From: Cloeon dipterum
Lineage: Eukaryota > Arthropoda > Insecta > Ephemeroptera > Baetidae
NCBI RefSeq assembly: GCF_949628265.1
Contig: NC_088788.1
Location: 5,580,001-5,644,000 of the forward strand
Direction: 5' to 3'
Length of the DNA: 64,000 nt
A model generated the notes under the pieces. The model did not search any database, was not told the DNA's origin, and worked only from the letters and a program-made list of their open reading frames with translations. Both the position numbers and the translations under genes were made by a program. This document shows, piece after piece, positions 24,477-36,077 of this stretch. Numbering within the stretch: position 1 is the first letter of the stretch; each line of letters starts with the position of its first letter.

Positions 24477-27400
24477 ATGCAAGACGATAAACTCGATCTG
24501 GATAAGGTTTTAAAAGTAAGATGAAAAAGTATTGTTTATCAAATTCACAATAAAAATTAACCTTCCAGAAAAGCCACAAATTGATACCTGCTGCTTCAAG
24601 AGAAGCAAATGAGATAATCGCACTAATTGGAAACACAGGATGCGGAAAAAGTACCCTGCTCAAGTTTTTAACCAAGGATAAATCACTGAAAATCATAAAA
24701 AACGCTCAAGAACAATGCATCTATGTAGACTCACAAAAAACCATCGGTGGCGTCGGGTCTGAGAGCTTTGAATCGAAAACTCTTCTGCCCAACGTTGTTA
24801 AAGATGAAGAAAGTGGATGCACGATCGTCGACTGCGCCGGCTTCAATGATACTAGGAGCAGCGAAATGGACTTTATTGCCTCCTTCATGAATAACGAGTA
24901 TCTGCAGATGGCCAAGAGGATCAAAATCGTCATCGTCGAGAATGGCGTGAATTTCGACCTGAACTTGAACAGGGACGCGTTCGTGAAAAACCTGATGCAA
25001 ATTTCTCTGCTTCTCAAATTCAATTTCTCACTCTTAAAATCTTCAATTTGCATCATTGCAAATAAGGTGAATTCCAAGTTTTCGGATGAAAAACAAATAG
25101 AATTTATTCAAAAATTCTTGGAGGAACTGAAGAATTTCATCACCAAAAAGTGTGGCAAAGATGCCGACTTTGAGGACGACAACTGCCAGAGAGCTTTGCA
25201 AATCCTCAGTTACTTGCAGGACGGTTGCATTGGTATCCTTCGGAGGCCATCAGAAGTCACAGATGACCCGTTGGAATTGGACGATTTGAAACAAAACCAC
25301 ATCGACCTGAGGAAACTCATTTTTGAAAAATTACAGTATGCTGACAATGCTTGTGACAAATTCAATATCACCGTGGCTCCAACGACACGCCTTTGGATAA
25401 ACGGGTCGCTGATTGATGAATCATATATCGCGTTAAAATCGTCAATGAATGCCATTATAGAAGGTTTGAAGAAACGGGTTAAAGAAAAACTGCACAACGC
25501 ACAAGGAAAACTGAAGGAGAAAATATCAAACATTATCTTAGACGGACGAGAGATCATCGCAACGCTTGAAAACATCAAGTCTGAAGAAGACGTCATTTCT
25601 TTGAGCCGCACTTACTCTCAACCAGAGGAAGCCGAAGAGCTCAATTTTTGTTTGAGGAAACTGAAATTCACCTACGGAGTGGTTGGCAAGGAAGAAAATG
25701 AGATAAAAGAATTCATTGTGGGATTAATAGACCACCGCAAAATCTTGATTGAGGAAACCGCTAACATCGTGGAATTCTATGAGATGATGACTGACTTTGT
25801 CAAAGAAACTAGTCGGTATGACGTTCTTTTGAAAAAAGACGAAATCCTGGATCGCATCAATTCCATGAGTGAAACCAATTTCCAAACGGAACTTTTGACT
25901 ATTTCTGGGGCCATTAACGTTAACGAGAAAACTGCAAACCGAGTGCTAAACATGAAGAAGATCAGCTCCGCTCATTTGGAAAATTTGAAATGGTATTTGA
26001 GAAATAGTTTCAATGATAACTTGTCTATCTCCCTAGAAAACAGCAGCTGCACCATCCGTGGTAAATATATCATTCTAAGCCAGCAGCAGGAATTCCTGCA
26101 GAAGAATCGTTCACGGAGACGCCAAATCGTGTTGGAAGCCACTCAAGTTGTCTTCATTGACTGTGACTTAACTTTGGAGAGTACTCATCTGGTTTTGGTA
26201 GCACCACTGATTGAAATCGTCAACGAAAAAAAGGCGATCAAGCTCTTGGGAGAAAATGGTGCTCAGCATGCAGAGACGAAAGCTAAATCGTCCAAAAACG
26301 ACACTTCAGGAGAAAATGGTCTCCATGGAAATCCAGGATTCAGTTCTGGAAATTGCAAAATAATTGCTCTGAATATAATCAATCCTCAACTCCTGGAAAT
26401 TCACTCGGAAGGAGGAAACGGCAGCGACGGCCAGGACGGAGGTGATGGCAACAGCATTTCATGCGCTATTCCTGTTTTCCAAGGATACCAAGTCAAATCT
26501 AAGATCTTTGAGACGGATGAATTTCTAAGGTGGGTCTACTTAATTTTGAGTACATTTTTTGAGTGCATTGAGTGCATTAAGAAATATAAATTAAAGGTTG
26601 AAAATTTCCTCCTCAGCACAATTTCAAATTTAGTGCAGTTTGATGAGGGTTACGTTTTTCTATAAAATTAAATTGAAGGATAAAATTTTCTAATCATTAT
26701 AAGACATTGAGATTGTTGCATTCTCTAAATGTAAGCTATATTAGAAAACATAACATATGGCATACATATATGGACTAATAATAAATAAAGAGCCATCTTA
26801 CATAGCACTTAACTTTAAATGAAATGTATTTCTTTTAGAAAATTTTCATTCTTACAGGAATAATCGGGAGAATTTTGACAACGTTGAAATTGAAGGTGTT
26901 TCAAAGTCAACGTACAAGGCAAGTGAAGAACCTCCAATTTTTGACATACGCTTCGAAAATCACCCTGATCTTGATGAAGTGGAGCCCTCAGAAGGTGGAA
27001 GAGGTGGTGATGCCGGACAGTCAGCCGCGGCTGGAGATGTGGAGGTGTGTGTTAAAAACAGATCAGCCAAAAATCAAGTGGCTATATTTCGCCAAGACGG
27101 AAAAAATGGAAATGCTGGGAAGGGAGGTGTAGGCGGAGAAGCCAGAGGAACGTATCAAATATACAAATGTTCAGTCTCCAATAACCAGAGACAGCAGGAA
27201 GAGGAAGTGAATCCAGCAGCAGCGCGAAATAAGTTATTATCTGAAATAGCGTCGACGGGGACCATCGTCGCAATATCAGCTATTAACCCGTTTATTGGTG
27301 TGGCAGCACTTACAGCAAGGGCTCTATCATCATTGACTCCCTCATCTGTGCCTAGTTCTAAGATTATCTCATGGAAAGTAAAAATATTATTCAAAGGGGA

Positions 27401-27608
27401 ATCAGGACACTACAGCTGTGAGCTATTGAAATCCTACGATGGGGCAGATGGTCATCCCGCCGCTGGAAATTCAGAACAACGGCTTAAGTTTATGGACCAT
27501 CTCCTCACCTCTGAAGATATTAAGCAAGATTTTGCTGTTTTTTCCGCCGTACATGGACATGACGACGAGGAAGATTGTCAGCAGCTAATACACTTCTGGA
27601 AATTTTAA
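24477..27608 (+). CDS. Large P-loop GTPase with collagen-like stretch and hydrophobic tail, copy B
   Basis: Coding exons 24477-24515, 24569-26529 and 26858-27608 join in phase to 916 residues. The layout matches copy A: G1 GNTGCGKST, G3 DCAGF, helical middle, Gly-rich stretch and hydrophobic tail. The G4 motif reads NKVN instead of NKVD (codon 25070-25072), losing the aspartate that normally contacts the guanine base, so nucleotide specificity or activity may be changed. The first roughly 270 residues are almost identical to copy A. Residues encoded at 25388-25579 and the hydrophobic tail segment are strongly diverged. Leader and micro-ORF are conserved, so the copy is probably expressed. Confidence 0.85.
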
Positions 27609-27825
27609 TTTTTTATAATTTGTCTCACGTGTTTCTCTTCGTAAACCGTATTTTTTATCTAGATGATAAAATTAATGAATATCAGGATGATTACTTTTCT
27701 GTGGAGTTTCAAAGAAAGCTTAAATCATTTGTGTATATTCAAACAAATTTTATAACTAGGTACTAGGTACCACATTTACAGATAATAATAAATGTGGAAA
27801 TATATGTTTTACACATTAGATTTGG

Positions 27826-28938
27826 AAGGATCCATATTAAATGAACCACTGTTTGGCAAGTGGACTTCAGATCTTGATGAAATTCGGCGGAGATGTTGCC
27901 CTAGAGACCTAAGTTGAACCCTAAAATATTTACACTTTATGTGTAACCATCATTATACAGTATGGTGCATATTGTGTGCAATTTCAAATATTAGAATTTG
28001 TTGCATTTATTTATAATAATAAAAGAACAGTGTAAAACATTAAATTTATTTTTAAAATATTAATAAATGAATATTATTCAAGTTATTTTAAATAAACTAA
28101 AACCAGATATAATGCTATTTTAAAATAAACCTACATTATTTATTTAATATCTTCATATTAGCAATTTTATTTTTTGAAGGTTTCCTCTACAAAGAAAATA
28201 ATAATATTTATTATTGCAACTATTTTGGGTCATACTTGATTGGTGTCACGCTTAATTTATCGAGATAGAGATTAAAAATATGAAAAAATAATTTTTTACG
28301 GATTTCCAAGGGGGTGGTTAAGGGTTCGAAGGGGGTGGGCACCCTTATGATCACTTGCATTACCTAGGGGAGGTCATTACGTATCAAACGGTCGGTGTGC
28401 GGCTTTTGTAAATCAGACCCATAGAAGCTGAGATTAAGCGGAAAACGTGTTTTTATTTATGATCAGAAGACCCGGAAAACATCGATTTCAAACACTTAAT
28501 TCAAAATATCTCGAAAACGAAAAAAAACGTGTCGCCAATTTTTTATATGTTGTTACCATGGGTATGAGGCACATTTTGACTATTTTGAATTTCCCAAATT
28601 TTATGTACTTGGGTATGTGGGATTTTTTTTTTAAAGTTTGACCCCAATTTAGTGACCTTGACCTTTGACCTACGAAGTTGGTCATCGTGGAAAAGTTGTT
28701 TGGCATCAAACGTAGAATATTTTGGATACCAAATTTTTGTGTTTACCACAAACAAAAACCAAGTTACAAATTGCCGAAAACATCACCTTTTTCAAAAATC
28801 TCAAATTTTGAACCCCTGTAAAATGGGCAATTTTTGGAATTTTAACCTAATATTTTAGGGCAACATCTCCACCGAATTTCATCAAGATCTAAAGACCACT
28901 TGCCAAACAGTGGTTCATTTAATATGGATCCTTCCATT
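27826..28938. mobile_element. Non-autonomous DNA-transposon-like element with terminal inverted repeats
   Basis: The left end (about 27826-27905, 'ggaaggatccatattaaatg...') is the reverse complement of the right end (about 28858-28938), with a few mismatches over about 80 bases. The roughly 1.1 kb between them contains only short frames and no transposase motif I recognise. I could not assign a target-site duplication or superfamily with confidence. Confidence 0.7.
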
Positions 28939-29285
28939 TAATATATGTATTTGTACCAGTGTTTGGGTAGGATAGGCGATACTGCATCGTTGTACCAAAG
29001 ATATACACACAAATAATGTTGTTTAGTGCTCTTTAATATATGTATACTACATTAATACACAGTACAATCATGTTTAGTAAAATTAATATGATTAACCTGC
29101 CAAAATTGTCCAGGCAGCTTAAGGAGAAAGTTTTTGAGGCCGCAAAGTTATTAATACTAATATTTTAATCTAAAATATGGTAAAAAAAACTTTTGATACT
29201 TCTTGTGTTGAAAATGAATAAATGAAATTCTAAACTAAAATAATTCATTGTTAGCTGATGCATATAAAAATTTTCATTTTTCAAC
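28939..29285. other. Spacer, no gene seen
   Basis: The AT-rich sequence includes a diverged copy of the GTPase-to-protease spacer ('attaatatgattaacctgcc' near 29081). No gene supported. Confidence 0.4.
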
Positions 29286-29289
29286 TATA

Positions 29290-29465
29290 CATCACACTAG
29301 TCTAATCTTGTCGATGATCCAGTTGAGGTAGCAAGACAAGTCGGAAAATACGCTGGGATTTATGAAGTCCGAGGTGCCGCATTTGGACGCTCCAAAACTA
29401 ACCACTCCGACCAACGACGTCATGTTCAATTGCGACTTCCAAAGTCTACCATAGCCCTGCTGCTT
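29290..29465 (-). pseudogene. CLIP/S1 protease remnant (exon 6 plus a scrap of exon 4)
   Basis: Bases 29300-29440 match exon 6 of the intact protease with an inserted tract and no frame. They are joined to about 22 bases resembling exon 4 ('gccctgctgcttctgctcgg', about 29454-29475). Directly after that comes PARG exon 1 sequence on the opposite strand. This is debris from rearrangement. Confidence 0.75.
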
Positions 29466-29469
29466 CTGC

Positions 29470-30390
29470 TCGGTGGGACAGAAGAGCCGGGAATCCTATC
29501 CAGGAATTTTCAACAAGTAACAATGAAAGCATGAATGGCAGTCATAGCATAAGTCCTTCGGTAGACGTTTCAGGGCAGCACAAAATCGATTTATACAAAT
29601 AAAATAGCGGAAATATGAACCCTTCTCTTTAATTTATTTTTTTATTTTTTTAATGACATTGGTATCATATATATTGTGTTTCATACTGGCAGCAGTCTGA
29701 GGACAATATATCAGCCGGCAGTACTCGAAACCATTCATCGTCAAAGAAAAGAGCGAGTGATGGTGATAAGTGGTTTGGAGGCGTCGAAGGCGGAATTCCG
29801 GGGGATCCGCGTATACTTCCATTTTGTGTGCTGTTTAGTGAACGATAATATGATGATAAAATAAAATGTCTTGATAAGACGCGGCTTTCAATTTTTCTAT
29901 ATACTTTTTTGGGAATCGAGATTATTAAGAATAGTTTGCTTAAGGAATTTCTGGAATTGCTGCAGCTGGCTGTCGTAGAACCCACAGCGAGAAGAAAGGC
30001 TTTGGTTTAATTATAAGGACTATCGGCCTGAGGATTCAAAACCATAAATTTAGAGAATTTTTTCCCTCTTTCTCGCAAGCATATGCCAGGAGTTGAGCTA
30101 AAGTCACACCACATTGCTACTGCAAACTGGGGAGAAAAAAAACATTTTTTTAGTAAATTAGTCTTGCAGGGTGATCCCCTTTTGAGGGCCAATATTCAGC
30201 ATGTGGTCGCTTCAGAAGCTGAGCGCGAGCTCTATTACTTCGCTTACCACGACTAATCCCTCAAGAATACACGCTGGAGAGCAGTGCGATGACCACCAAG
30301 GGCAAAAGCACAGTTTGATAAGCATATCGAGAGCTTCTCAGGTATGCTAATGCTAACTAAGGAGAAAAATTTCCGAATGAAGCACTGATT
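29470..30390 (+). pseudogene. Parg: PARG remnant, rearranged and interrupted
   Basis: Three parts match PARG copy 2 in order: first-exon sequence (29470-29600, ending around GQHK), part of exon 6114-6257 (29694-29750 and 30085-30125), and the last exon (30170-30390). Exons in between are gone. About 330 unrelated bases (29750-30085) interrupt the seventh exon. The last exon has an in-frame TAA where the intact copy reads YHDYS, and frameshifts. The 3' flank of PARG type continues to about 30610. Confidence 0.8.
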
Positions 30391-30671
30391 AAAATTCTTT
30401 AAAATTTAAAGCAAGTGACATTGTTATATTACTAATATTATGTCAAGATTAATACATAGCTAATTAAAAGTTATGTTGATCCATTCCAAAGCAAAATATA
30501 AAATATTCCAGAGCTAACGGATACAATGCAAACTAGTATTTGATCGACAGTATGAATTGTAAGATTAATAAAATGCACAATTTAGGGTAAAAAACTGTTT
30601 ATTTATTTAAGGAGGGGAACACAAGCTCAAGTTGATGCAGTCAATTCATATATATTAAGACTAAAAAAACC

Positions 30672-31080
30672 TAGGAAGGTCATAATTGACCTTCAGGTTC
30701 TGTTCCAGATGGGACCCTGAGATAATTATTACGTAAATTTCCGATTTTATTGAACTTGGTGTATTTCACAGGGTTTCTCTCCAGTTTAAAGCTCTAATAT
30801 AGCGGCAAAAGTGCCGAATGACAATCCTGAAACCGGTCCTTGAAATAATTTTGGTAGCCATTAATCCTGACGTGATATTGTTAAAAACGGTCTAAATTTG
30901 AAATCTTTAATTTACGAAAGTATTCCTCATGATTCGATTTTTTTAACACATGAAGTTCACATTGAGTGTTGAATAAAGGACGATTTAATTCTTACACTGA
31001 AAACAAAGGTATTATTAAATAAATAAATAAAAAATTATAAACATGTTTTTTTCCTATTTTTTAAGTACATAATTTTTTAA
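30672..31080. repeat. Duplicated spacer block, diverged copy 3
   Basis: It resembles 10840-11230 and 19910-20300 ('aggaaggtcataattgacct' shared), with many substitutions. It marks the position of a third module unit. Confidence 0.7.
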
Positions 31081-31236
31081 TTTGATATAATACGCTAAGT
31101 GGTGCAATCAAAGATAGATAGTTAAAATTGTTCTGATCATTTTGTATTTAATTTGATATAATACGCTAAGTGGTGCAATCAAAGATAGATAGTTAAAATT
31201 GTTCTGATCATTTTGTATTTAATTTGATATAATACG
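31081..31236. repeat. 71 bp tandem duplication
   Basis: A 71-base unit starting tttgatataatacgctaagt begins at 31081, again at 31152, and partially at 31223. The first two units are identical as read. Confidence 0.9.
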
Positions 31237-31452
31237 TTCAAATCGTTCAAAACTGATTTAAAATTTCATCATTATGCATCTTATTCGGTTTAATATTGTG
31301 TTTAAATTCATTCTTATCTGGTTGGTATTTCCATAAATTAAATAATGACACAATGTTTTTGAGGCATGGCCATCTCTTGCAATCTTAACTATGAGTTTGT
31401 GATATTTTTGATATCATACGATTGCCACAATTTTATTACATTAATATTTCAG

Positions 31453-32224
31453 GAACATCCGGGAGAATTTCCACGACGTTAAAATTGAAGGTTCTAATAC
31501 AAAGTCGACGTACAAAGTAGGCGAAGATCTTCCAGTTTTTGACATACGCTTCGAAAATCACCCCGAACTTGATGAAGTGGAGCCTTCAGATGGCGGGAGG
31601 GGTGGTGATGCTGGACCGTCAGCCGCGGCTGGAGAAGTGGAGGTGTGTGTTAAAAACACATCTGCCAAAAATCAAGTTGCTGTATTCCACGGAGACGGAA
31701 AAACTGGAAATGCTGGGAAGGGAGGTGTAGGCGGAGAAGCCAGAGGAATGTACCAAACTTACAAATGCGCAGTCCTCCCTTACCAGAGACAGCAGGAAGA
31801 GGAAGTGAATCCAGGAACACTTAATCAAGTAATCAATGGCATATCTCAAGTAGCATCGGCCGGGACCGCCATCGTGGCCACTGTACCGATGTACAAAGTG
31901 GCAGCAATTGCAGCTGGGGCTATAGCAGCACCAGTAATTTCTTGGATCACCTCATCTGTGTCTGGTTCTAACAATAAGAATATTTCATGGAAAGTAGAAA
32001 TATTAAACCCCGGGGAGTCAGGAAAATGCAGCTGTGAGCTATTAAAATCCTGCGATGGATCAGACGGACATCCCGCCCATGGAAATTCAGAAAAACGATT
32101 GAAGTTCATGGACCAGCTTCTTGCATCTGAAGATATCAAGCGAGATTTTGCTGCCTTTTCCGCCGAACATGGATATGACGACCATGAAGATTATCAACAG
32201 CTAATACAATTTTGGCCATTTTAA
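31453..32224 (+). CDS. GTPase last exon only, copy C (GTPase domain absent)
   Basis: A full last exon with the conserved acceptor (atatttcag) is open for 256 residues to TAA. It contains the Gly-rich block, the hydrophobic segment (KVAAIAAGAIAAPVISWITS), GESGKCSC and the acidic end. No G-domain exon, leader or TATA promoter of this gene lies upstream within the duplicated spacer. The frame has stayed intact, which suggests recent loss of the 5' part or continued use, for example as an alternative last exon of copy B. Status as gene or pseudogene is open. Confidence 0.6.
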
Positions 32225-32735
32225 CTTTTCAAATTTTACTCTTATAAATTTTAGTTATATCATAGCTTTAACGAAGATAACGTAATTGTTTATGATTATA
32301 TTGCAGATTTAGTATTAATTTTATTGTACTTAAAACATGGCTTAGTCATACGTAATTTAAAATTTTCACAATAATTGATGTCGGATTTTTTTTAAAATGA
32401 TTATATAATAATTACTGTAATTCACATTTTGCATAATTAATTTGATTAACCTGCCAGTACACCAATTATCAATGCAGCTTTGAGCTTTGTGCATAGGCAA
32501 GTTTTTGAGACCACAAAGTCACAACATTTTGTAGTAACTAAAAAATTGCGACAGTTGTATTTGTTTTATTACCAAATTATTTAAATTTTGCGAATGGTAA
32601 CAAACTATAAATAAAAATAATCTATTATAGTAACAATAAGCTAGACAATAATTTTGGTGTTGGGAATGAATGAATAAATAAAATTCTAATAAAATAATTT
32701 AGCTATTACATACGAATTTTCATTTATGAACAAAA
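32225..32735. other. Spacer between GTPase tail C and intact protease
   Basis: It corresponds to 17296-17785. No gene seen. Confidence 0.5.
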
Positions 32736-35510
32736 TCACTCCAGTCTAATTGTGTCGATGATCCAGTCGAGGTAGCAAGACAAGTCGGAAAAGACGCTGG
32801 GAACGTCCGAGGTGCCGCAGTCAACCGCTCCGAAACTGACCACTCCGACCAGCGACGTCATGTTCAATTGCGTCTGCCAGTTAGAAATCAAAAGGTTAAA
32901 AATCTTCTTTTGTTTTTATTAAATCTGACCTGCAGGAGAAGTGGTCCACCGCTGTCACCCATGCAAGCGCTTCCGTTCCTCGATCCGGCGCATTTCTGGC
33001 AGGTGTCCCGCACCATCACTCTGTGCTCATCTCTGCAAATATGCCGAGGCACCCGTTTTACTGGCACCTGCCTCAGCTCGTTGCTCTTTGGACCCTCTGA
33101 AATCACATTTTTTTCATTTTACACCAATTTAACAATTGAAAAGTGACATTTTCTCAATTTTATTTTAAATAAATTTTTATTTTTTGATTTTTAAGAAATT
33201 ATCTGAACAGGTACGTCAACCAAATTTACTAAAAATTTAAAATGAAATAATATTCCTTTTGGAAATTAAATCTATGCAATAAAATTATTGAATATTTGAA
33301 TGAGAAAAATCTCACTTCAAAACTGAATAATTGAATCAAGTCATAGAACACATTTTAAGTCGCCTGTTAAATTCAAAAGATTTTTTCAAATCCTTACGCT
33401 CCATTTCTGTCATGCCCCATCCGGCCACCTTGACGGTGCCCTGCTGTTCCTGCTCGGCGCCGAGACTCTGCAGTCCGCGCAGGCAGATGGGCCTGACGAA
33501 CATGGAGGATTTCACCTTCTCCTTCAGCCGGATCAGGGCCACGTCGTTGGGAAACCCTTCCACGAAGTCGTACTTGTACTCAGGGTGCACGATCACCTCT
33601 TCCACGTCCACATCCAATGGTTCGGCGGCGCATTTCGGTCTCAGGGGGCCATAAATTATGTTTATTAGGTCATCTGGCGCAGCCACCTCGTCGCAGTTGC
33701 TCGACAGGTTCAACTCGCCTAGACGCGCACTCACCCTGAAATTTAAGAAAAAAATAAATAATTAAGGTAATAAAAATTATTTTCATTAAAATTAGTTGAA
33801 ATGCGTGATCTGCTTGTTTTATAATTTTTTATGAGGTGCGTTTTTAGCACAAAAACTTAAGTTATATATACAAATAAATGTGGCTATAATTTTCAATATA
33901 AAATAAGTTTAATTTCGTGAGCAAAAAAAAAATTTATATTAAATTTAGACTACAGCGTTGTGTTTTCTGTAAATTACTCACAGTGTCATACTCTTCTTCC
34001 TTGGTTTGGCACAATGAGCCGCGGTTAGCACGTATCTGTCTGATATCAATGTGCCGCCGCAGCTGAACCTCAGAGCTCCATTATCTGTCTCATACAAATA
34101 AATTAATCCAAGGAAAAATGTGTCTGGGGTAAGGAAATTCCATTTTTTATTAGAAATTAGAACAGAAAAACTGTCTGAAATTCTTATTCTAGAATTAATC
34201 TAAAAAAATAATTTAAACCTTTGTCTAATTTTTAGGGAATTTTCATTGAAATAACATTCGATCCAGACTCACCAGCAAATCTGAGCATGGCCAGCCAGGG
34301 CAGTTCTCCAGCCTTGACGATTTCTCCGAACGAGGCCCTGACTGTCAGCGGCTGGGCACAGTTTTCCTGGAGCATCTTCCGCACGGCCTGCCTCCGCGAT
34401 TTCTCATCTGCGACCTGCGTGTCGTTTTCATTGCCGACCCGGTTCTCCGTTCCTTTGCCGTCAGTAATGGCGGCGTGGGTGCTATTATTCTTCCACACGT
34501 AGGAAGTTACAATTTTGTAAAAGGCCGGACAGCAGACTCTTTTGTGTCCACGACACGGATGGCGGAGGAGGTGCTTGGACGTCGTGGCTGGGGAGAAATG
34601 ATTGCCGATGCTGTACTTCCGGCGCAGCGCCGAGCTCGTTTTCGACTGGGCCTGCCCGTGGACGGCGTAGCCGATGTAACGCAGGCAGTTCTGGAAACCC
34701 ATGCACCTCAGCCCTGAAGAGCACTCGACACTTTTGGGTTCATATTGATCTGTTTAAATAAATATTTTTATGATAAAAAATTTATTCTGATGTCAGATAC
34801 AGATTTTCTTGAAGTAGGAATGGGGAATTTGTGTTTTAGTGAGGTTATAATATTCTGTAGGATTATTGTTTTTATATTTATGTGTATTACGATTTTCATG
34901 ATGAAATAGAGCGATACTGTTACTTATCAGAAGAGGAAAGAAGCCAGTTTTTAAGCAATGACTAACCGTTTTTTTAAATTTCTAATTATTTTAAGAACCA
35001 AACGAGCAAATTTTGTTTTTCCCAAATATTGTTAAAAAAAATAGTTGATGAGAGGAAGTGCACTGTCTCGTCCCTTAAAATTAGGAAAATTTATACTGTT
35101 TAGGGCAGAAAAGAGGGATAAAAGATAAATTGAGTACATGTTTGGAAAGATATATAAAGATGAAACATACATCTCCCGCAAAATCCAAAATAAAAGCACT
35201 TTGTTCTCGAATTTTGGCTCGTAATTGCAAATATTGCAAACCTTTAGACAGTTTAGACAGTCTTTCGTCTTGCCTTAAAAAATAATTTAATAGAGTTATT
35301 TAACTACAGCTTTCTGTATATTTCTCCTTTGGAAAAATCGAGCCAAATAAATTAATTAGCTCATAACAAATAATTTAATTTTGTCACAAAAGAATTTCAA
35401 GCAGAAGGTATATTTAAATATTACTTACTCCATTCCAAAATGACTTTTTGCGTGAACGCTTGCTGAACGGCAAAAACAGTAAACAAAAATGCAATCTCGG
35501 CAACTTTCAT
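32736..35510 (-). CDS. Secreted CLIP-domain chymotrypsin-like serine protease (intact)
   Basis: Six exons join in phase: 35510-35429, 34749-34273, 34084-33982, 33735-33398, 33096-32930 and 32873-32736. They give 434 residues. Residues 1-20 are a signal peptide (MKVAEIAFLFTVFAVQQAFT). Six CLIP cysteines are at 37, 43, 49, 93, 100 and 101; the 43-residue gap between the third and fourth is long. The protease domain has His210 (TAAHC), Asp285 (NDVALIRL) and Ser382 (GDSGGP), all intact. Residue 376, in the S1 position, is Ser, predicting chymotrypsin-like preference. Where IVGG normally follows the activating Arg, the sequence after Arg165 is ASFG. CLIP proteases act in haemolymph cascades (melanisation, Toll activation). 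This is the only complete protease of the cluster and the likely source of the three degraded copies. Confidence 0.9.
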
Positions 35511-35589
35511 GTTTTTCCCTTTCACTGAATTCAAATATTTTAGCCTAACTAAGAAACAGATGATGTGTGACTCTACTTGCTTGAGGAAA

Positions 35590-35630
35590 ACTGCTGAAGT
35601 GCTAGATAGTCAAATTAAGTTATAAAGCCT
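35590..35630 (-). promoter_or_regulatory. TATA promoter of the intact protease
   Basis: Read on the minus strand, TTTATAAC (35626-35619) lies about 30 bases upstream of a TTCAGC initiator-like site (35598-35593). This gives a roughly 85-base 5' UTR before the ATG at 35510. Confidence 0.45.
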
Positions 35631-36006
35631 CGATCGTTTGTTTTCTAGCGGAAACCGCAAACCAACTTAGCATTGAACTTGTTTTTAAATGCGTGAGATT
35701 ACCGGGTCTAGACTTCCCCACTCGCATAATATATTAATTTGAGTTTCACATTTTCTTTATAATTCCGTTTGAAGAAATGTAGACAGTGACTAAAAAATTA
35801 TATTTATTTTTATTCAATAAATATAGCTTGTAGAATAAATAGGTATGCAACTAGCGCAGCCAACATGACAAACACGTTGCATACCTTTATATGCCTGTTT
35901 TAATAGTTCGAGTACAAGGAATTCGAGTTTTCTTTTTATTAACATATTAAAATGGGGCTAACATCCCTATGAATTAAAACAAAATATTTAAAATGAATAT
36001 ATTAGT
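35631..36006. other. Intergenic, no gene seen
   Basis: AT-rich sequence between the protease promoter and the PRDM13 3' end. An AATAAA on the minus strand (36007-36012) lies about 66 bases beyond the PRDM13 stop. Confidence 0.5.
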
Positions 36007-36077
36007 TTTATTAATTTCTATTGATCACTCTTGTATGTACAAAATTCCCTATTTTTAAGAACTATGTTATGACTTTT

